Origin: JACKJK01 sp046159835
Lineage (GTDB): Bacteria; Pseudomonadota; Alphaproteobacteria; Rhizobiales; Tepidamorphaceae
NCBI RefSeq assembly: GCF_046159835.1
Contig: NZ_JBJXCY010000002.1
Span: 1,302,001 to 1,366,000 of the forward strand
DNA length: 64,000 nucleotides
Direction of reading: 5' to 3'
Position 1 is the first letter of the stretch, and each line of letters opens with the position of its first letter. A program made the position numbers and the translations under genes. This document shows, piece after piece, positions 55,301 through 63,101 of this stretch. The notes under the pieces were generated by a model. That model made no database searches. It was not told the DNA's origin and saw nothing but the letters and a program-made list of their open reading frames with translations.

Positions 55301-56614
55301 TCAGGCCGGATCGACCCGCAGGCTCTTCATGGCAACCGGCTGAACGTCGCCGGTGCGGTTTGGATGCCGCAACTGGATGTAGTGCGGACCGGGACCGTCG
55401 AAAGCAAGGCGCAAGGCACCGTCGTGTGTGTCCGGCTGTGCGAAAGCCGCGTTGTTTATCGAGACCTCAAGGGCCGCGGCGCCCGCTCCGGCAGGGTGAA
55501 GCGTTGCCGTCCAGCGCGCCTGTTCGTCCGCTGTTGCGTCCACCACCAAAAACAGTTCCGCGGTTCGTGCGCCGATGGCCGGGCCATCGTGCGGGGTTGT
55601 CGTCCAGCCGTCACCGAGCAGGATTTCGCCATCCTTCGCGGACAGATCGACCACGCGGCCCGGCTTGATCTTCGGCGCGATCATGGTCGATTTCGCGTGG
55701 TCACTGACCCACTCGCCCGGCGACATGCCTGCCAGTGCCCGTTGGAAGGCGTCCGGATGCACGCCGCGGCGCTCCAGCTTGCGTTCGATGGAACTGCGGA
55801 TCGGCTTGCGGCGGGCTTCGAGTTTCAGCTTCGTCGCGAACAGCTCGGACGCCTGTTGCAGCGCCACGGTTTCCATCAGCTTCAGCCGCGCGTCCGCGCC
55901 GCCCTGCAGCCAGTCCCACGCGCGCTCATGCTCGAACGAGCGGGGGTTCAGATAGGAATAGCGCCGCACGCCAGAGTGGATGCAGATGACCGAGACATGC
56001 GGGTGATAGACTGGCGACAACCCGGCGCGGTGGGCGCGGAAGATCCATTCCTGCGACGGGGAAAGGCGGGTTTCGTCCTTCTGCAGCCACGGGCCGACGC
56101 GCGCGCAAACCTCGCGCCGCACCGCCCAGCACGACGAGATGATGAAGATGCGCGGATCGTATTTTCCGCCGCGTGCAGGCCCGTCCAGGACCATCAGGTC
56201 CTCGAAGGCAACAGGCGGCCCCGTCTCGTGTGCGCTCTGCTGCACCAGCAGCACCGGCGACCATGAAAACGGCGCGCCCGTCGTGCGCATGAAGTCGATG
56301 CGCGCGCCGATGTGATCGGGAAAATAGAGATCGTCCTGATTGAGGAAGAGCACGAATTCGCCGCGTGCCAGTTCCAACCCGCGATTGTGCGGCGTCGACT
56401 GGTGTCCGGAATTCTCGGGCAGGTTCTCGAAGTGGATGCGCGGATCGTCGAAGGCGCGGATGGCGTCTTCGGTTTCCGCGTTGCAGCCATCGCCGATGAC
56501 GATCAGCTCGAAATCCTCAAACGTGTTCGCCAGCACGCTGCGAATGGCGTAGCTCACCACCTGTGGTCGGTTGTAAGCGGAGATGATGATCGAGACGGTG
56601 GGTGCGGAGGTCAT
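55301..56614 (-). CDS. Glycosyltransferase family 2 protein with C-terminal extension
   Basis: The GT-A domain covers about 1-240: VSIIISAYNRPQVVSYAIRSVLANTFEDFELIVIGDGC, HNRGLELARGEFVLFLNQDDLY (the D-x-D-type metal site) and RRYSYLNPRSFEHERAW. The last 190 residues form a separate, unrecognised region rich in beta-like segments (ISLGDGWTTTPHDGP-like, ATLHPAGAGAAALEVS, GPHYIQLRHPNR). The protein is 437 residues, longer than most family 2 enzymes. It is cotranscribed with the FAD oxidoreductase. The sugar and acceptor are not known. Confidence 0.87.
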   Translation of the reverse strand: MTSAPTVSIIISAYNRPQVVSYAIRSVLANTFEDFELIVIGDGCNAETEDAIRAFDDPRIHFENLPENSGHQSTPHNRGLELARGEFVLFLNQDDLYFPDHIGARIDFMRTTGAPFSWSPVLLVQQSAHETGPPVAFEDLMVLDGPARGGKYDPRIFIISSCWAVRREVCARVGPWLQKDETRLSPSQEWIFRAHRAGLSPVYHPHVSVICIHSGVRRYSYLNPRSFEHERAWDWLQGGADARLKLMETVALQQASELFATKLKLEARRKPIRSSIERKLERRGVHPDAFQRALAGMSPGEWVSDHAKSTMIAPKIKPGRVVDLSAKDGEILLGDGWTTTPHDGPAIGARTAELFLVVDATADEQARWTATLHPAGAGAAALEVSINNAAFAQPDTHDGALRLAFDGPGPHYIQLRHPNRTGDVQPVAMKSLRVDPA

Positions 56615-56718
56615 GGCGTCCGGAGATCTGAGGGTGCGCCTGACATGGAAACCCGAGCCGGTCCTGTCAATTCACATTGACGCAACGACACGTTCACAAT
56701 CGTCGCGCTGTTGCGCCG

Positions 56719-57588
56719 TCACTGGAATTTCCGGAAAAACCGCGTCCGGTCGAACATGTCCTCCAGCGCTTCCATGCGCTCGCGCGTCGTGGCCCACAGC
56801 CGTTCCTGAACGTCCGACAGGATGATCTCCGCCAGCAGCATGGTGGTGACGTTGGAATCCCACGAGGAAGGAACCGCGATGTGGTTGCGGAAGGCAACGC
56901 TGGCGAATTGCGCGACGGGCGAGGCCCACTGGTCGGTGAACAGCACGATCAGCGCCCCGCGTTCGGCGGCGAGTTCGGCAAGCTTCAGGGTCGAGTTCTC
57001 GTAGCGGCGGATGTCGAAGATCACGACCACGTCGTCGGCATGCAGGTCGAGCAGGTAATGCGGCCAGGCGTTGGAGTTCGACGCGACGTGCACGACGTTC
57101 TCGCGAACCACCTGCATGTGCAGGAAGAAGTAGTCCGCCAGCGTGCGGGTGATGCGCCCGCCCACCACGAAGACTCGCCGTTTCGGGTCGGCCAGCATCG
57201 CGCAGGCCTTCTCGAAATCCTCGATCGCGACGCCCGACAGCGACTGCCCGATATTGTCGATTACCGCCTTCGTGAAGCGGTTGAGGATGTGGTCGTCCGG
57301 CGCGCTGCCGACCCATGTCTCGCGCTTGGTCAGGGGCGAGGAAATCTTCTGGTCGAGTTCCTCGCGCAGTGCGCGCTGGAAGTGCGGGTAGCCGGCAAAG
57401 CCGAGCTTCTGCACCAGTCGCGCCACCGTGGGCGTCGAGACCCCGGCGGATGCCGCCAGCGCGGTGATCGAGCCAAGGCCGGAGACGGGGTAGTTCTGCA
57501 GGATGACGTGGCTGAGCTGCATCTCCGAACGGGTGAGCTCGCCGGACTTGCCGCGCAGAAGTTCCTCGATGGTCTTTTTCGATGTCAC
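56719..57588 (-). CDS. MurR/RpiR-family transcriptional regulator
   Basis: The 289-residue protein has an N-terminal RpiR helix-turn-helix (about 20-75: SGLGSITALAASAGVSTPTVARLVQKLGFAGYPHF) and a C-terminal SIS sugar-isomerase-like domain (about 130-250, with VFVVGGRITRTLADYFFLHM and VVIFDIRRYENSTL). It starts at a GTG (57588). SIS-domain regulators bind phosphosugars or related metabolites. It is divergent from the catabolic cluster 57768-64000, so it is the probable regulator of that cluster; an operator-like repeat sits between them and overlaps its own promoter. Confidence 0.9.
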   Translation of the reverse strand: MTSKKTIEELLRGKSGELTRSEMQLSHVILQNYPVSGLGSITALAASAGVSTPTVARLVQKLGFAGYPHFQRALREELDQKISSPLTKRETWVGSAPDDHILNRFTKAVIDNIGQSLSGVAIEDFEKACAMLADPKRRVFVVGGRITRTLADYFFLHMQVVRENVVHVASNSNAWPHYLLDLHADDVVVIFDIRRYENSTLKLAELAAERGALIVLFTDQWASPVAQFASVAFRNHIAVPSSWDSNVTTMLLAEIILSDVQERLWATTRERMEALEDMFDRTRFFRKFQ

Positions 57589-57655
57589 GTCGTGTCAGCC
57601 CCGCTGCTCGCCTCGCGCGCATGGTGGCATGCCGCGCAAACCGGCAGACGCTCAA

Positions 57656-57691
57656 ATTATATACAATCCACATGTTCAGTGAAAATTTTTC
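57656..57691 (-). promoter_or_regulatory. RpiR promoter and candidate operator
   Basis: On the minus strand a consensus TATAAT (57661-57656) precedes the regulator gene. The palindrome GAAAATTTTTC at 57681-57691 covers the corresponding -35 region, a good place for autorepression. RpiR-family sites are AT-rich inverted repeats of this kind. It is a single copy as far as I can see. Confidence 0.45.
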
Positions 57692-57698
57692 TTCGCCC

Positions 57699-57732
57699 GG
57701 TGATTGACTCACCGCTTGGCCGTGGCCGACAT
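57699..57732 (+). promoter_or_regulatory. Candidate promoter and inverted repeat before the catabolic cluster
   Basis: A -35 of TTGACT (57704-57709) is embedded in the inverted repeat GGTGA-TTGAC-TCACC (57699-57713). The -10 at 17 bases (CGACAT, 57727-57732) is poor, so activation is probably needed. It lies 36 bases before the GTG start of the amidohydrolase. Confidence 0.35.
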
Positions 57733-57767
57733 TTTCTCCCGACAACGCACAAGGGGAACGGGGCGCG

Positions 57768-58538
57768 GTGCCAAACGTGGACAAGCCGGAGCTTGAGGTC
57801 GCGGAGACGGTCAATCCGTCCGGCGCGCACCCGGTATTGCTTGTCTGCGAACATGCGAGCGCGTTCATCCCGGACGACTATGCCGGCCTTGGCCTGAGTG
57901 ATGAACAGCGCAAGTGCCACATCGCGTGGGACCCTGGCGCGTTGGAAACCGCCCGGTTCATGTCGCAGAAGCTGGATGCCGTGCTGGTGAAGGGCAACGT
58001 CTCCAGGCTTCTGTACGACTGCAACCGCCCGCCGGAGGCGGTGGACGCGATCCCGCAGGTGAGCGAAATCCACGCCGTTCCCGGCAATGCCAACCTGACG
58101 GCGGCGCAGCGGCGCGCGCGCGTCGACACGTACTACCGCCCCTTCGAGACACGCCTCGCGCAAGTCGTCGCCGCGCACCGCGTGCCGCCGGTGATCGTCA
58201 CCATGCATTCCTTCACGCCGGTCTATCGCGGCGTGACGCGCGACGTTGAAATCGGCATCCTGCACGACGAGGACGCCCGCCTTGCCGACGCGATGCTCGG
58301 CGTTGCCGAGGGTTTCGACATTCGCCGCAACGAGCCATACGGCCCGGAGGACGGCGTGACCCACACCCTGCGCCGCCACGCCCTTGAAAACGGGCATCTC
58401 AATGTCATGATCGAGATCCGCAACGATCTCGTCACCAACACGCAGGACTGCAGGACCATGGCGGATCATCTGTGCCGCTGGCTGGAAGCCGCCCTCGCGC
58501 GCCTTTCGGCAAGCCCCGCACGCGAGGTGCGCGCATGA
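57768..58538 (+). CDS. N-formylglutamate amidohydrolase-family protein
   Basis: The 256-residue protein begins at GTG 57768 with GGGGAACGGGG before it. Signature blocks of the FGase family are VLLVCEHASAFIPDDYAGLGL (metal-binding His and nearby residues), DCNRPPEAVDAIPQVS, MHSFTPVYRGVTRDVEIGILHDED and the C-terminal VMIEIRNDLV with a conserved Glu. Classic members release formate from N-formylglutamate at the end of histidine catabolism, but no hut gene is adjacent. Within this cluster it may hydrolyse an amide product of the glutamine-synthetase-like enzyme. Its stop overlaps the TRAP small permease gene (ATGA). Confidence 0.87.
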   Translation: MPNVDKPELEVAETVNPSGAHPVLLVCEHASAFIPDDYAGLGLSDEQRKCHIAWDPGALETARFMSQKLDAVLVKGNVSRLLYDCNRPPEAVDAIPQVSEIHAVPGNANLTAAQRRARVDTYYRPFETRLAQVVAAHRVPPVIVTMHSFTPVYRGVTRDVEIGILHDEDARLADAMLGVAEGFDIRRNEPYGPEDGVTHTLRRHALENGHLNVMIEIRNDLVTNTQDCRTMADHLCRWLEAALARLSASPAREVRA

Positions 58539-59215
58539 ACGCGCTCAAGGCTTACGTGCGCGCCATCGATGCGTTCAACTACGGCATCGGCCGCATCGTC
58601 ATGTTCGGCCTGTTCGCGATGATGGGCATCCTGCTTTGGTCGTCGTTCTCAAAGGTCTTTGCCACGCCGACGCTGTGGACGCTGGAAATGGCCCAGTTCG
58701 CGCTGGTCGCCTACTTCATGCTGGGCGGGCCCTACGCGATCCAGATGGGTTCCAACGTGCGCATGGACCTGTTCTACGGAAGCTGGAGCATCAAGCGCAA
58801 AGCCTGGTTCGACGCGTTCACGGTCTTCTTCCTGATCGCCTATCTGGTGATCCTGCTGTGGGGCGCGATTTCATCGGCTGCCTATTCACTCGGCCATTTC
58901 CGTGGGGAGCCGTTCAGCTTCTTCTGGTCCATCGTCGCCGCCTTCTTCACCGGCGGGCCGGACGCGGTTTCAGAGCAACTCGGCCACATGGAGCGCAGCG
59001 CATCCGCATGGCGGCCATACCTCTGGCCGATCAAGCTGCTGATGGTCTTCGCCATCATCCTCATGCTGCTGCAGGCGGTGTCGGAGTTCTTCAAGGACAT
59101 CCTGCGCCTGCGCGGCGAGGAAATCCCCGGCCCGGATCGCACCGAGAGCAATTCGCCCGATGCCGATGCCATGTATGACGACGCCCGCGACATCAACATG
59201 AAGGACATTGCCTGA
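58535..59215 (+). CDS. TRAP transporter small permease (DctQ family)
   Basis: The smaller membrane subunit of a TRAP importer, 226 residues, four hydrophobic segments (about 17-40, 50-75, 92-115 and 172-195). The DctQ pattern is seen in LEMAQFALVAYFMLGGPYAIQMGSNVRMDLFYG. It is longer than typical because of a loop between helices three and four and an acidic tail (PDRTESNSPDADAMYDD). The ATG at 58535 overlaps the previous stop. It is coupled to the large permease (TGATG). Confidence 0.9.
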   Translation: MNALKAYVRAIDAFNYGIGRIVMFGLFAMMGILLWSSFSKVFATPTLWTLEMAQFALVAYFMLGGPYAIQMGSNVRMDLFYGSWSIKRKAWFDAFTVFFLIAYLVILLWGAISSAAYSLGHFRGEPFSFFWSIVAAFFTGGPDAVSEQLGHMERSASAWRPYLWPIKLLMVFAIILMLLQAVSEFFKDILRLRGEEIPGPDRTESNSPDADAMYDDARDINMKDIA

Positions 59216-60540
59216 TGTCCTACGAGATGATCGCCATCCTCATGTTCTCCACCATGATGGTGATGCTGCTGACGGGCCAGCGCGTCTTCGGCGCAATCGG
59301 CTTTGTCGCGGTGATTGCGGCCCTGCTGCTGTGGGGCGACCGGGGCGGCTTCGACCTCGGGTTTTCGGCGGCCATCAAGCTGATGAAATGGTATCCGCTG
59401 ATGACGCTGCCCATGTTCATCTTCATGGGCTACGTCATGTCGGAGAGCCGCATCGCCGACGACCTCTACCGCATGTTCCATGTCTGGATGGGCGGGCTCG
59501 CCGGCGGGCTTGCCATCGGCACCATCGGCCTGATGGTGCTGATTTCCGCGATGAACGGCCTGTCGGTGGCGGGCATGGCCATCGGGGCCACAATTGCGCT
59601 GCCCGAACTGCTGCGCCGCGGCTACGACAAGCGCATGGTCACCGGCGTCATCCAGGCCGGGTCATCGCTCGGAATCCTCGTGCCGCCATCGGTGGTGCTG
59701 GTGCTCTATGCCATGATCGCGCGCCAGCCCGTCGGCCAGCTCTGGCTTGCCGGCGTCATTCCCGGCCTGCTCATGGCCGCGCTGTTCATCATCTACATCG
59801 CCGTTCGCTGCAGGATCTCCCCGGAGCTTGGCCCGGTGCTTGCGAAAGAAGAGCGCGATATCCCCAAAATCGAGAAGTACAAGCTGCTGGCGGCCGGCGC
59901 GCTGCCGCTGGGCATCTTCTTCGCGATGATGGTGCCCTTCGTGAACGGCTGGACCTCGCTGGTGGAAAGCTCGACCATCGGCGCGCTGACCGCCTTCCTC
60001 GCCGCCGTGCTCAAGGGCCGCATGACGTGGCGCGTGTTCGAGACGTCGGTGCGCAAGACGCTCGGCATCACCTGCATGTTCATGTGGATCATCCTGGCGG
60101 CACTCGCCTTCGGCGCGGTGTTCGACGGGCTCGGCGCGGTCAAGGCCATCGAGGGCCTGTTCACCGAGAAGCTCGGCCTGTCGCCGTGGGTGATCTTGAT
60201 CCTAATGCAGCTGAGCTTCATCCTGATGGGCACGTTCCTCGACGACACGGCGATGCTGGTCATCGTCGCGCCGCTCTACGTGCCGCTGGTTGGCGCGCTC
60301 GGCTTCGACCTGGTCTGGTACGGCGTGCTCTACACGATCACCTGCCAGATCGCCTACATGACGCCGCCCTTCGGCTACAACCTGTTCCTGATGCGCGCCA
60401 TGGCGCCGCCGGAGATCTCGATCCACGACATCTACCGCTCCATCATCCCCTTCGTGGTGGTGATGGCCGTGGCGCTGGCGCTCGTGATGATCTTCCCGCA
60501 GATCGCACTGTGGCTGCCCGACACCGTTTACGGAAAATGA
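59215..60540 (+). CDS. TRAP transporter large permease (DctM family)
   Basis: The 441-residue main membrane subunit carries about 12 hydrophobic segments, including MMVMLLTGQRVFGAIGFVAVI, TGVIQAGSSLGILVPPSVVLVLY (a DctM signature with the Gly-Pro-rich sodium and substrate region) and LMGTFLDDTAMLVIVAPLYVPL. It couples substrate import to the sodium gradient. The ATG at 59215 overlaps the DctQ stop by one base. It lies 62 bases before the binding-protein gene. Confidence 0.95.
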   Translation: MSYEMIAILMFSTMMVMLLTGQRVFGAIGFVAVIAALLLWGDRGGFDLGFSAAIKLMKWYPLMTLPMFIFMGYVMSESRIADDLYRMFHVWMGGLAGGLAIGTIGLMVLISAMNGLSVAGMAIGATIALPELLRRGYDKRMVTGVIQAGSSLGILVPPSVVLVLYAMIARQPVGQLWLAGVIPGLLMAALFIIYIAVRCRISPELGPVLAKEERDIPKIEKYKLLAAGALPLGIFFAMMVPFVNGWTSLVESSTIGALTAFLAAVLKGRMTWRVFETSVRKTLGITCMFMWIILAALAFGAVFDGLGAVKAIEGLFTEKLGLSPWVILILMQLSFILMGTFLDDTAMLVIVAPLYVPLVGALGFDLVWYGVLYTITCQIAYMTPPFGYNLFLMRAMAPPEISIHDIYRSIIPFVVVMAVALALVMIFPQIALWLPDTVYGK

Positions 60541-60602
60541 CAACAGAAGGCTTCGCGCAAGAAGCCCTGGACTTTGCGAACCCGAACCAGATGGAGAGCA
60601 AC

Positions 60603-61640
60603 ATGACGACCAGAAGACAATTTCTGACCACGGCCGGTATCGGCGGTGCGGCGACGCTCGCCGCCCCGGCGATCGTCAAGGCGCAGGCGCCGATCAAGTG
60701 GCGCTTCCAGACCTATGCCGGTGCCGCGCTCGGCGAGCACGTCACCAAGCCGATGGTCGACTACGTCAACAACGCGGCCAATGGCGAGATGGAAATCGAG
60801 CTGTTCTACGCCGACCAGATCGTCCCCACGGGCGAGCTGTTCCAGGCGCTGCAGCGCGGCACCATCGACGCGGTCCATTCCGACGACGATTCCATGGCCT
60901 CGCCCACGCCGCTGCGCCAGTTCGGTGGCTACTTCCCGTTCGCCACCAAGCACATCCTCGACGTGCCGGTGCTCTTCAACCAGTACGGCCTCGCCGACAT
61001 CTGGTCGAGCGAGTACGAGAAGGTCGGCGTGAAGTGGCTCTCGGCGGCCGGTCAGGACCCGTGCAACTTCAACACCAAGAAGGAAATCAAGTCGCTGTCG
61101 GACCTCGAAGGCCTGAAGCTCTATTCCTTCCCGACTGCGGGCCGCTTCCTCGCGAAGTTCGGCGTCGTGCCGGTGTCGATCCCCTACGAGGATGCCGAAG
61201 TCGCGGTGCAGACCGGCGAGCTCGACGGCATGGCATGGTCGGGCATCACCGAGGATTACACGGTGGGCTGGGCCGACGTGACCGACTACTTCCTCACCAA
61301 CAACATCTCCGGTGCGTGGATCGGATCGTGGTTCGTGAACGAGCAGAAGTGGGCCGACCTTCCCGAGCATCTCAAGCAGCTCGTCATGGCCGCCACCGAA
61401 GCCGGCCACACCTACCGCAACCAGTGGTACTGGGGTGGTGAAGCCCGTCTGCGCGCCAAGGGCGACAAGCTCGAACTGCGCACGGTTCCGGCCGAGGAGT
61501 GGGCGGAAGTCGAAAACGCCGCGAAGGACTTCTGGACCGAGGTCGCCGAGGAAGGCGAGATCCACGAGAAGATCGTCGGCATCTTCCGCGAGTACAACTC
61601 CGTCATCAACCAGGCCGGCCCGCCCTACACCAACGGCTGA
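60603..61640 (+). CDS. TRAP transporter substrate-binding protein (DctP family)
   Basis: The 345-residue periplasmic subunit starts at ATG 60603 with MTTRRQFLTTAGIGGAATLAAPAIVKAQ, a twin-arginine-type signal (R-R-x-F-L). The mature protein has the DctP domain: WRFQTYAGAALGEHVTKP, QRGTIDAVHSD, and LEGLKLYSFPTAGRFLAKFGVVPVSIPYEDAEVAVQTGELDGM with the conserved Arg that binds carboxylates in this family. Presence of that Arg suggests an acidic ligand. A strong terminator follows (61668-61695), which would lower expression of the next genes relative to this one. Confidence 0.95.
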   Translation: MTTRRQFLTTAGIGGAATLAAPAIVKAQAPIKWRFQTYAGAALGEHVTKPMVDYVNNAANGEMEIELFYADQIVPTGELFQALQRGTIDAVHSDDDSMASPTPLRQFGGYFPFATKHILDVPVLFNQYGLADIWSSEYEKVGVKWLSAAGQDPCNFNTKKEIKSLSDLEGLKLYSFPTAGRFLAKFGVVPVSIPYEDAEVAVQTGELDGMAWSGITEDYTVGWADVTDYFLTNNISGAWIGSWFVNEQKWADLPEHLKQLVMAATEAGHTYRNQWYWGGEARLRAKGDKLELRTVPAEEWAEVENAAKDFWTEVAEEGEIHEKIVGIFREYNSVINQAGPPYTNG

Positions 61641-61667
61641 TCTGCCTGAGCGCACATGCAACAACAC

Positions 61668-61695
61668 GGCCCCGGATACGTCCGGGGCCTTCTTT
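61668..61695 (+). terminator. Terminator-like hairpin between dctP-like and ligase genes
   Basis: GGCCCCGGA / TCCGGGGCC is a perfect 9-base-pair stem with a TACG loop, followed by TTCTTTGG. It lies 27 bases after the binding-protein stop and 22 before the ligase start. It probably reduces read-through, so that the binding protein is made in excess. Confidence 0.8.
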
Positions 61696-61717
61696 GGTCT
61701 TTCGGGGGCACGACGCC

Positions 61718-63094
61718 ATGAGCAAGCTGAAGACGAGCAAGCTGACTATCGAGGATTTGAGGGAGCGCGCCGAGACCGGCGAGATCGACACCGTGCTGGT
61801 CTGCATGGTGGACATGCAGGGCCGCCTCATGGGCAAGCGCTTCCACGTCTCCAACTTCCTGGAGAGCGCGCAAGAAGAGACCCATTGCTGCAACTACCTG
61901 CTGGCGACCGACCTCGAGATGGCAACGCCCGAGGGCTATGCCACCACGAGCTGGCGCAAGGGCTACGGCGACTACGTGATGAAGCCGGACCTCGACACCC
62001 TGCGCCTGATGCCGTGGCTGGAAGGCACCGCCATGGTGCTGTGCGACATCCTCGACCACCACACCCACGAGCCGGTGCCGCAGTCCCCGCGCCAGTTGCT
62101 CAAGACCCAGATCGAGCGCCTCGCGGAAGCAGGTTTCACCGCCAAGATGGCGACCGAGCTGGAATTCTTCCTGTTCCGCAAGCCGCTGCACGAATTGCGG
62201 GCCGAAGGCTACCGCAACCTCGAGCCGATCAGCGACTACAACGAGGATTACCACATCTTCCAGACCACCAAGGAAGAGCACGTAATGCGCCCGTTGAGGA
62301 ACCACCTCTTCGCGGCCGGCATCCCGGTTGAAAACACCAAGGGCGAGGCGGAAGCCGGCCAGGAAGAGCTGAACATCAAGTATGCCGATGCGCTCGCCTG
62401 CGCCGATCACCACGTCATCGCCAAGCACGCGACGAAGGAAATCGCCTGGCAGCAGGGCCATTCGGCGACCTTCCTGCCCAAGTGGCATCCCGACCGCGTC
62501 GGCAGCGCCGCGCATATCCACCTGTCTCTGTGGCAGGACGGGCGCAATGTCTTCCATGATGCCGACGCCGGCCACGGCATGTCGCAGCTGATGAAGCACT
62601 TCATGGCGGGGCTGATCGCCTATACCCGCGACTTCACGTGGTTTCTCGCGCCTTACGTCAATTCCTACAAGCGCTTCGGCAAAGGCACCTTCGCCCCCAC
62701 GAAGACCGCATGGTCCGTCGACAACCGCACGGCGGGCTACCGCCTTTGCGGGGCAGATACCGGCGCGGTGCGCGTGGAATGCCGCATCCCCGGGGCGGAC
62801 ATGAACCCCTATCTCGCGCAGGCAGCCCTCATCGCCGCGGGCCTGCGCGGCATCGAGGAAAAGCTGACGCTTCAGCCGCCCGCATCGGGCGACATGTACG
62901 ACAATGCCGACGTGCCGGAGATCCCCTCCACGCTGCGTGAGGCGACGGAGACTTTGCGCAACTCAGCCATGCTGCGCGAGGCCTTGGGGGACGCCGTCGT
63001 AGACCATTACGTTCGCTGCGCATCCTGGGAACAGGAAGAGTTCGACCGTGCCGTGACCGATTGGGAAATCGCACGCGGCTTCGAGAAGGCCTGA
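61718..63094 (+). CDS. Glutamine synthetase-family gamma-glutamyl ligase (PuuA-like)
   Basis: The 458-residue protein has the GS fold: N-terminal beta-grasp (VLVCMVDMQGRLMGKRF) and the catalytic domain with TELEFFLFRKPLHELR (metal Glu), GQEELNIKY, GSAAHIHLSLW and the C-terminal NRTAGYRLCG, CRIPGADMNPYLAQAALIAAG. It lacks the Tyr adenylylation motif and other details of assimilatory GlnA, and the sequence fits enzymes that attach glutamate to amines (PuuA, gamma-glutamylmethylamide synthetase and similar). The ATG at 61718 starts MSKLKTSKL. The neighbouring aldehyde dehydrogenase and amidohydrolase support a gamma-glutamylated-amine route. The amine is unknown. Confidence 0.88.
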   Translation: MSKLKTSKLTIEDLRERAETGEIDTVLVCMVDMQGRLMGKRFHVSNFLESAQEETHCCNYLLATDLEMATPEGYATTSWRKGYGDYVMKPDLDTLRLMPWLEGTAMVLCDILDHHTHEPVPQSPRQLLKTQIERLAEAGFTAKMATELEFFLFRKPLHELRAEGYRNLEPISDYNEDYHIFQTTKEEHVMRPLRNHLFAAGIPVENTKGEAEAGQEELNIKYADALACADHHVIAKHATKEIAWQQGHSATFLPKWHPDRVGSAAHIHLSLWQDGRNVFHDADAGHGMSQLMKHFMAGLIAYTRDFTWFLAPYVNSYKRFGKGTFAPTKTAWSVDNRTAGYRLCGADTGAVRVECRIPGADMNPYLAQAALIAAGLRGIEEKLTLQPPASGDMYDNADVPEIPSTLREATETLRNSAMLREALGDAVVDHYVRCASWEQEEFDRAVTDWEIARGFEKA

Positions 63095-63101
63095 CATCCA
63101 A

